Origin: a virus
Reading direction: 5' to 3' (one strand)
IMG/VR virus record: IMGVR_UViG_3300042402_000989
Location: 1-64,000 of that record
DNA: 64,000 bases
In this document: positions 1 through 10,300 of the stretch, in pieces
Layout: each line of letters begins with the position of its first letter
Position numbering within the stretch: the first letter of the stretch is position 1
Program-made: the position numbers and the translations under genes
The notes under the pieces: model-generated
Seen by the model: only the letters and a program-made list of their open reading frames with translations
Database searches by the model: none
Told to the model about the DNA's origin: nothing

Positions 1-1386
1 GTAAATGTCATCGGACAAGGTGCAGTGATACTTTCATCATCAATACCATCGGGTGCTAGAATAAAAAGAATTATTCCAAGTTGGGAAAGTCAGTTCACTG
101 ATTCGGTAAAAACTACTGTAATCTCTAAAATTGCAAACAGACTTAGTTTTGGATTAAGATACAATGCGAGTATTCAAGAATGGGCTGTAATTGATAGCAG
201 CAACTTGCCTGCAAGTAATATTACGAATAACAGTGTGTCTAGCTGGAGCAGACAATACGAAGGCGATACTTCAAACACTGGCAGAGATAACAGTTGGTTA
301 ATAAGAATCAACTATGCAAACTCTCAGTGGGAAGTATTAACACGTAAAACTCGTTATATTATAGGCAGCGATGCTACTTTAAAATTTAATAACTTAAATT
401 TTGCAGAATCCTTTAGTAGCGAAACATTAAAACCAGGTAGAGACAAGTTTGAGTTTTTACCTATCAATACAAAGTCAACTATTAACATGACTCCGCTAGG
501 TAAAAAATATACATTTAACAGTTTTGGATATTTCACATATCCAGAAGGCTATACCGATCCCTATAAAGTTAGAGTAACATTAGATGATAACGACAACGAC
601 ACCTTTATAAATGATCCAGAAGCATTTAAGAAATTAACTAGTACTGAAACTATTAATCTAGGAACAAAACTAGAATATTATCCAAACGAATACGAATTCG
701 TTGTCCACGACGACAATGGTAACACTACTGTTAATGGTCGTGCTGAACTACACATGAAGTATACAAGAATCGCAGATATAAATCAAGTAATTGATCCTGC
801 AGTAACTAACATTATCGACACTTATGTCTTATTAAGAAGCTATGACACAAGTTTTAGAACATGGGCATTGCGTGACGGAAGAAGCTATACAAAACCTAAT
901 CCGCCGACGATTTCCGAATTAACTGAAACTTTTGCAAGTTTAGAAACAAAGAAATCTATCAGTGACCAGATAATTTATAGACCTGTAAAATATAAAATTT
1001 TGTTTGGAGATTTAGCTAACCCTGAACTTCAAGCTAAATTTAACGTCACTAAAACTAGTAATGCAACAATGAGTGATGTAGAAATAAAACAACAAATAAT
1101 AAACTTGATAAATGAATTTTTCAGTATAGAGAATTGGGACTTCGGTGAAACATTCTATTTTACTGAACTTGCAGCATACGTTCATAATAATATGATCGGT
1201 CAAATATCACAAATTACAATTTCTTCTGTAGCAAATCCAGAAGATTTAAATAGTCTATATGAAATACAGGCAGATAGCGACGAACTATTCGTACCAGTAT
1301 TAAGTATAGGAAACTTTGTTATTACTAATACAGTAATAGCAAATGCGACATCAATCGCAGCAAATACCGGAGTTAGTACAAGATGA
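1..1386 (+). CDS. Baseplate wedge gp6-like protein, C-terminal part
   Basis: The reading frame is open from base 1 with no upstream stop, so the 5' end lies outside the window; the GTG at 25 is probably an internal Val codon. About 461 residues are visible. The last 130 or so residues (KYKILFGDL, then an amphipathic stretch EIKQQIINLINEFFSIENW, then FGETFYFTELAAYV and a DELF-type end) match what I recall of the C-terminal region of gp6 baseplate wedge proteins of marine T4-like phages, where gp6 dimers form the inner baseplate ring. The stop overlaps the next start (ATGA), so the two are translationally coupled, and the neighbour is a giant virion protein. The gp6 assignment is by remembered similarity; a structural role is more certain than the exact subunit. 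Confidence 0.6.
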   Translation, partial: VNVIGQGAVILSSSIPSGARIKRIIPSWESQFTDSVKTTVISKIANRLSFGLRYNASIQEWAVIDSSNLPASNITNNSVSSWSRQYEGDTSNTGRDNSWLIRINYANSQWEVLTRKTRYIIGSDATLKFNNLNFAESFSSETLKPGRDKFEFLPINTKSTINMTPLGKKYTFNSFGYFTYPEGYTDPYKVRVTLDDNDNDTFINDPEAFKKLTSTETINLGTKLEYYPNEYEFVVHDDNGNTTVNGRAELHMKYTRIADINQVIDPAVTNIIDTYVLLRSYDTSFRTWALRDGRSYTKPNPPTISELTETFASLETKKSISDQIIYRPVKYKILFGDLANPELQAKFNVTKTSNATMSDVEIKQQIINLINEFFSIENWDFGETFYFTELAAYVHNNMIGQISQITISSVANPEDLNSLYEIQADSDELFVPVLSIGNFVITNTVIANATSIAANTGVSTR

Positions 1387-4300
1387 GTCAAAATTACAAA
1401 GCAAATCCTACAGTAGCACCTCTTATTTCAAGACCAGGTGAAAGTAGCGAATATGTAGGTGCAAGAAGTGTAATGAACTTATTGCCTAATATTTTTAATA
1501 CTCCGGTTAATAAAAAGTTTTTAGAATCTACGCTAGATCAATTGATGTCAAGTGGTAGTTTGCAAGCTATTAACCATTACTTAGGACACGAAGACAGCAG
1601 ATTAAGCATTAATGACTTATACTTAGACAATAACAGAACTAGTAATCAATACCAATTTGTTCCAGGTGTTATTAATAAAGACACTAACGGAAATGTAACA
1701 GATGTGATATCATATGACGATATTATTAACGGTCTACGATTTGGTGGTGCAACAGTTGAGCAACCTAACAGATTGCTTAATGAACCGGCATATACATTGG
1801 ACTTACCTATTAACTATGATATGTTTATTAACTATCATAGATATTTTTGGCTATTGGACTTTTTACCTGTATGCGAAATAAACGCAACAGTAGGAAATCC
1901 TATCACTGTAGCAAACATTGTTGGTCAAATTTCTTACACTACTCCTACATTGTCAAATAGTAAAACACTAGAATTTCGCAACGGAATGCGTGTAGCATTT
2001 AAAACAAACTGCACAGGTAGTGTGACATATCCGGTCGACGACATTTATATTGTAGAAGGTGTAGGACAGCCTACCGGTATTAAACTCATCAGACAGTACG
2101 ACGACAGTACTGCAGAAACAACATTTGTTACTAACACAATTTATGCGTTGACTCGTAATGAAGATAGCGAGACGCCTGTAGACATTCAAGATGACAGAAT
2201 CATTGTTAGAGATTATGTAGTTGAGCGCAGAGACGGTATAGATCAAAGTGCTTGGGCAAGAAGTAACGCATGGGTCAGAGACGATGTTGCTATCGCAGTC
2301 TGTGATTTTAACGGAGACGATCCATTTGATTATATTGTCGAACCTTTTAGAGCGATACGTCCTATTATCGAATATCGTGCAAGTATGGAAAAATACAATT
2401 ACGGTAAGCAGCACTTAACTGCAGTTACACATATGTTTGATTCTATTTCAAATCCATTGACAGCGATTGTTGGCCAATCAACATGGAGCCTTGCATCGTA
2501 CAGTATTACCGACGAGTGGGACCCGATCGGTTATAACAAAGGCGATCAAGTAAAAGTTACAATCAGCGGTAACATCACTTATTGGGACTGTGTACAAACT
2601 CATACAGAAGCAAAAAATCCAACATTTTTTGAAAACAGAAGCTACTGGAGAGAAGTGTCATCTAAGGCGTTAGTGAATGGAGACACTATATTATTTGCTA
2701 AAAATGCAACATCTACATATAACAAAAAGATTTTTAGAGTGGGCGGTGTAGGCAGCAGTATCACATTAACTGAGATTTATAATACTACCAATTACACTCT
2801 GTATGATAAAGTTATTGTAAAAATAGGTTATAATAATGTTTTCGGTGATTCAGTTGACAGCTTAATTTATGCCGGTAGTGAATGGTATTGGGATGGAACA
2901 AACTGGATCTATGGACAACAAAAAGATTCTAGAAGTGTTGCTCCTAAATTTAATCTGTACGATCATGAACAAGTTTTATTATCAAATACAACAACATATC
3001 CAAATACAACATTTGCAGGCGATACTATATTTGATTATACAAGAACATCTGGCGTAATTGACCACGCCTTGGGGTTTGCACCTAAATATGTTGACTATGG
3101 CAATAATCCGGGTTACGAGTTTGATATTGGTTTAGGAGCAAAACGTTACACTTATAACAGCATAAACGAATATATCGGATATCAAGCCGACACTGACGTT
3201 GTTAATATAGAAGAAATTAAAGGCTATTATTACTATAAGAATTTAAACACAGGTTTTTACTGCAATGGGTGGGCACAATTACGCAACGATCAACCTATCG
3301 AAAAGCACATTCGTTATGTTGTCGAAAGTGTTAGCAGCGATCACATTTTTGATATCGGCACAGCTAACATCAACTTAGATGACAAGTTCAGATTTAAATT
3401 AAGTAATAACGGTAATTTAAAAGTATATAGTGAAAACACATTAAATGAACGTGATAAACCAGAACTAATAAATGGTGTTAATCCTGCTATCTTTATGAGT
3501 AAAGGTAAAACATATACTATTCAAACAATGTTTGATATAACTGATTTTGAATTAGTTAATGTAGATGGCTCTGCAATTTCTACAGGGCTGACACTTACAT
3601 CAACATCGACTAATACTCAGACAATGGCAATTAGCAGTTCAATTGCCATTGACTATATTAAGTATAGATTAGTATCTGATAATTCGATATTTGGCATAAT
3701 TTATTTAGATGACAACACTTCATCAAAAAATCTAATAGTAAAGATAAATGGTGTTGAGACAACCGACTACACCTTATCCGGCACACGAGTTACTGTAGAA
3801 AATATATACCCGTTAGATACTGTTATTGAAATTAGCTGGTCATCTTATGACATATTAACATCAGATCAAGGAATTTTCCATACTGCAGATACTCATGTGT
3901 ACAACCCGCAAAATGAGTGGTTAACTAATGCAACATTTGGTGATTTGCAAGCACACATCAAATCACAAATGTCTGGCATACCTGGATTTAGTGGTGATTA
4001 CTTTGGCGATAACAATTATACATCATTGCCACAAATACATGAATTCGGCGGAACAATAAGACAACAGCCATTTAGCACTGAATTATTAGCAGTAACATTA
4101 GATGATGCTAATACAAATCCATTTGCTAGTTTAAAATTTATTTCAAATAGTTACGCTAAATTTAGACAACAACTCATACGTAAAATAACACAGTTACATT
4201 TTAGTCAACCAATTGATGTTCCAATATACAAACTAGTTGATACGTCGTTAGAACAATTAAATCTTGGTAAAACTAATAATTCTCCATTTGCATACAGTAA

Positions 4301-7300
4301 TATGTTATTGTATAGAGACTTTAAAGAAGTAGAACATGTTTGGGTTACAGGTGATGATAAAGTATTCGATGTACCTGATACAGTAAACACGTATGGTGAT
4401 CTAGAAAATCATGTACATGTGTATGTTTATGATCGTGATGGGGGTACAACTAACCCGTATTGGAGAGTACTTGTAAAAAACGTAGATTATTCATTCGACA
4501 ATAAAAAAGAAATTAATATCTCTGACTCGTTTACAGCAGATGTTAACGGCAGAGTTAAAGTATTGATCAGATGGTTCCCTATAGACAGTGTTAGCTTTAT
4601 GCCGCCTAGCGCAGTTAAACTAGGGTTAACTAAACCGTATTGTCCTCAAAAAGTTGCTAACTTTGATATAGAAGACAACGGCGGCGGTAGTAGCAATGCA
4701 ATTATATGCCACGATGGATCTATACATATTTTATTAAACAACAACATTGTTAATAGAGATTCGGCTAGTTTTGATATTGAAGGCGCTGCAATATGGGAAA
4801 TAGAAAACAGAGTCTTTAATAACTTAGTTGGTAATTATGATAACGTAATAGATTATCTAGAAGCAATGCCTACTGCTAATAGAAAAACGCCATACACCTG
4901 GAACGAACTAAATGCAGCTATGGAAAGTGAGTTTAACAGTTGGAAAGTTAGAAATAACATTACCACGCTTAACGATCCCGGCGCATATGATTCGTTAAAC
5001 GAATTTACTTGGAATTATAGTAGTGTTGGTAATGGTATAGGTGGTTGGAAAGGTATATATCATTATTACTTTAACACTGACAAACCACACACACATCCGT
5101 GGGAAATGTTAGGTCACACAGATCAGCCTTCTTGGTGGAATACATATTATACATGGTTAAACACTGCTAATGGCGGCAATGATGCAAAACGAGCTGCATT
5201 AATCGAAGCATTAAAAACCGGTCATTGGAACAGTCCAGCAGAATCAGATAAACGTTATGATATAACATATTGCTATTCTGCATACGACTGGGATGCAGAA
5301 ACACTGGTCACTGTTGCAGGTGTGTTAAACGGGCCTGTTACTGCAGGTATTGTCACTGCACCTACTTCTGCAGAAAAACAAAAAGACTTTGTATATGGCG
5401 ATTGGGGGCCGGTGGAAAAACGCTGGAGACGAAGTTCAGAATATAACATAAATCGTGCATTGGGATTATTAAGATTAAGACCGTTATGGTTACTTAATAG
5501 TTACTTTGATAGCAATAATAGAAAATTTGATTATCATCCATTGGTAATTACACCGCAAGTGTTGTTTGAAGATACTGGTTTAATAGGTAATAATACAGAA
5601 CCTAAACTAAGTTATAAAAAATACGAAGATAGTATTATAGAACTTATAAATGTTAGAAATGGTGGCGCCGGATACACTAGCAATACACGTATAGAAATTT
5701 ACGGTAACTTTGGCAGCGGTGCTACCGCAGAAGCTATTGTCCGTAATGGTAGTATTATTGCAGTAACTATTACAAATCCAGGTAGTAATTATCAAAGTAA
5801 ACCGACTATACTAGCAATAGACGATACAGCAACAATTACGCAAGAAGCAAGTTTTGAAGCTATATTGTCTTCTAATGTTAGACAGTATTACAGTGGATTA
5901 AGCAACGCTATTATTGAATTTGGGTTCTTTAACACAATTAGTATCGACAGCATACAAGAAAAATTCGAAACAGCAATATACAACCCTGTGATAAAACTAG
6001 GTGGTTTTGTTAACAAAGCAAATCAACGGTTTGTATTAGATAGCAGTCAAGACAAAGGTAAAGTAACATTACCGGAAGAAAATTATGTTGTATCTCTATA
6101 TAAAAGTCAGCCTATATTTGATACATTCTATGGTGCAATAAAAGTAACATTAACAGATGAAGGATACATGATATCTGGTTATGATAATAGTAAAATGTAT
6201 TTAGAATATAACCCAGTATCATACAACAGTAAAAAAACTATTGTCCCAATTGGAAATACTAATATTATAAAATATAAAGAATTTACCAATGATATTGTTA
6301 GACTAGAATACAATGCAGTTTTAGTTAAAGAACAAGATGTATATAACATTATTAGAGGCTACGGACATTATCTAAACACCTTTGGATGGGTCCCAAGTTG
6401 GGATGCAGCCGCAACAGCATTTTTATCTTGGGCAGATAATTCTCCAGTGACCGGCGATATTATTAATGTTATACCAGTAACAGATTCGATTGAAATATCA
6501 GAGGGCGCTACTGGATATTTCGATAACTTGCAAAACAAGTATGACGGTGTTTATAATCTAATAGATCAAACTGGTCGACAAGTTCTATCTAACAAAGTTA
6601 TAGTTGAAAGACAAGTATTAGAACAATCAGATGCTATAACTAAAATCACACCAAAGTCTTCTGATTTAACATTGTATGGTGTAAGATTGTATTCCGTAGA
6701 ATTAGAACACGTCGTAGTGTTTGATAATTACACAGGGTTTGACGATGTAATTTATAATCCAGCACTAGGACAGTTGCACACAAGAATAAAGTGGATCGGT
6801 AGCAGAACTAAAAACTGGAATGGCAAACTTTATGCACCGGGCTATATTGTAGATAATAATACCATTTATAATAACTTTGACAGAACAGTATTAGACATTG
6901 ATCAAATGTATGATGTTGGTAATAGCATTGTAAACAATTCTATTAAAAATGCAGCAAGATCCAACATTGGGTATAACACACCGTCTTGGAAACAATACAC
7001 AACGCTTGACGACAATACTGTATTTGAATTTGTTAAAGGTATTGGAAAATACAGGGGTACAAAGTATGCATTAAACGCATTCTTGAGAAACACTTCTATA
7101 TTTGGGACACAAGCAGATGTTACTTTGTTTGAAGAATGGGCAATCAGAACTGCAGATTATGGTGACACAAGATCGAGAGATACAGTCGAATTTAATGTTA
7201 GCAAAGATTTAGTGTTAACAAGTCCGCAAGTAATAAGACTTAGAGACACAAATGAAAGCGATGCGTTAAGCGATGTGTATATTGATATCACTCCTAACAG

Positions 7301-10300
7301 CGAGTTATTAGTTACTGGAACAGTTGGCAATAACTTCCAAACAAGATTGCCTAAGGTGTTCTCATATGATACTTTAAGTAAAGAAGGTCCTTATAAAAAT
7401 GACTTTATTACTTCCGGAACACCATTAACTACAGAAACAGATTATCGTGTGTTAGATTATGCTGCATTTGCTATGTTCCCTGAACAAGAAAACAACTATT
7501 ACGATTTCAGTGGCAGTTGGCAAGACATTAAACAATGGGACAATAAAACATCATACAAATACGGTGATAGAGTAATTTATCAAGGCCGTGTTTGGGAAAT
7601 GGTAGATGCGAACAGTAGCACAGGATTAGCAACTCCTAATGATCCTATCATTGTTACTGGCACAATATCATTGCCTATCGTGGCTAATGGTAGAACGTTG
7701 ATATTAGACGGGAACACAATTACATTTAATAATTCAACTACATCAACAACCTCTACAACCATAACTGTTACCGGAACAAATGATATTGGTACTACTAACG
7801 TTGTTACACCTGGATCTACACTAGTGTTAGGTGCAACTTCGGCTACTGCAGAAACTGTTGTATTCAGTAATACGGTATCATCAACTACATATAATAATAT
7901 AGTTGTAACCGGAAATGTTATTAATCCTTCCTTTGTAGGCAGTTCGACTGAAAAGTTAACAATAGATGGCGTTGACGTGATGTTTAATCAAACATCTGGC
8001 ACTTCGACTAATATTACTGCACAAGCTGCATTTGAAAATGCATTTAACGGTTGGGTAATAAACAATAATGCTGGTGCAAAGACTTCGGCAGCGAACGCAA
8101 GAATTTCAGCAATTGAAAATCTTAGAAGTGCATATACTGGAACTTGGTCAACATTTTTATCAAGTTACTTTAGTAGCAGTGTTGCCGGAATAAACATAAG
8201 TCTATTGTTAAGCGAAATCGCAGCTACTCCTAGTTATCAAGCACAAGTGGAAGCGTTGTTAGACAGTGACATAACACTAATAAACAATTATGCCAATAAA
8301 ACATATATTACTGCAAATGTTATCGCAGGGTCGGAAACAGTTCTGGCAGGAGATATTACAACTGCACAGACTTTAATGTCTGCAGGAACATACACAGAAG
8401 ATGTCAAAGATTGGTTAATAGCAAACACTTCAACTGCGTTTACCGTATCAACTGTTGTGTTTACTTCTTCTGGTACAACATTTGTAACATATACTATAAC
8501 AGACATTGTTAACAGAATCAATAGTGCAAGTATACCAAATGTCACTGCATCTAACAGTGCAGGCAGTTTGAGATTGACAAAAACCACTGCTACTCCTACA
8601 ACACAATTTAGTCTAGTCATTGCTAGCGCAACTGCTAATAGTGACGTAGGGCTTGATGCAGGAACATATATTAGTAGTAGTTCTACAACAACAACTACTC
8701 CAAACTTGTCTATTGCTCAAGTTATAGCGCAAATTAATGCTGCGGGTATATCTGGTATAACTGCAGCGGCATTGGCACCAACTGGTATATTACTCACTAT
8801 ATCTAGTACAAATAGTTCATTATATATAGGTAACGGTACTGCAAATAGTGTCATTGGTTTAACGACCGGTGTTACTGCAGCTACATCATCTGTAACTACT
8901 GTTAATATCAGTAGTTATATAAACGACATAGTAACACAAATTAACTTAGCTAACGTGTCAGGTGTAAGAGCTACAAACAGTAACAACAGGGTTAAGCTAA
9001 CAAGCACAAATCCTACACTAATCATAGGTGCTGGTACTGCTAACAGTGACATTGGTTTCACCGCACAAACATATACTGCAACACAAACAACAGTTAGTAA
9101 CATATTTGAAGCAATTGTTGATGGAGACGTTATATTCCGCAGAATGGACTACGATCCTAACGTATTCAGTATATGGATTGCAAAATGGAAAGCAGATGAA
9201 CTAACAAGTTCACAAATCGACAGCGATGTTGGATTTGCAGCATATCAAACAATGGATATGGGATGGTATATTACACGGGCTTGTGCTGGCATAGATGCTG
9301 CAGATGATGCACAACTTACAATAGCAACACCATCCGGTGCTGCCGCTGCACACAGCTTACAAGTGGGAGACTTTGTATTAATCAGAGGAAGTAATACAGA
9401 GCCTAACATAGATGGTATACACCGTGTTACCGGTATAGACACAAACAATGTTAATAAGTTCTTTATCGATGTCTACATTAATAAAGAAGGTAATGTAGGG
9501 AACGTTTATCCTATCAGAAATGTAAGATTCTCATCGTATCAAGATTTGTTAGCCAATTACAATTCTAGAAATGCTGCAAACATGTATTACTATAACTTTG
9601 CTGGTTATAGACAAAATACTACAACAAGACCAATATATGCGTTTATTGATCGAATTAGCGATGCAGAACCTGTTTCCGGTGTCTACAAGTTCTACGGAAG
9701 TTTCTCTACTGTAACTGGGCATAACGGCAGTTGGCAACTAGTTAGAGAGGGTAACGAACAAGCTCGTAATGATCTAATAGAAAATGTTAAAGTATATGAT
9801 GCAATTAACAAAACACTGATTACTACTATTGAAACATTTGATCCGGCAAAAGGTATACTACCTGGCTTTATCGACAATGAAATCGACTTTGCGACCACTG
9901 CAGATTTTGCAGTTTATAATTACGATAGTGTTAATGGAAATAGTGAGTCTAGAAAAACATGGGGCGTAGATCAACTAGGTTTACGTTGGTGGAATTTAAA
10001 TACAGCGATCTATTTGGATTACGAACAAGGTCCTTTAGACTATCAACAAAACAACTGGGGTAGATTATTCGATGGTGCATCAGTCGACATCTATGAATGG
10101 ACTGAAAGCACTGTATTACCGGATCAATGGGAGCAACTAGTAAAAGCAAATGCAACTGTTAACGGTAGACGTGTCACAGGCGACGTTTATAAAGTTAAAA
10201 ACAACGACGAATACGTTTACTATTGGTCAGAAGCTTCAATTCTCGATCCTGTACAAAACAGAACTAAAACTGTTTATTACTTCTGGGTTAAGAATAAATT

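Noticed and set aside
8288-8620. 110-codon minus-strand frame inside the giant structural gene.
   Set aside because: It lies opposite a Thr/Ser-rich coding stretch whose complement gives long Val/Leu frames; no start signal or family.
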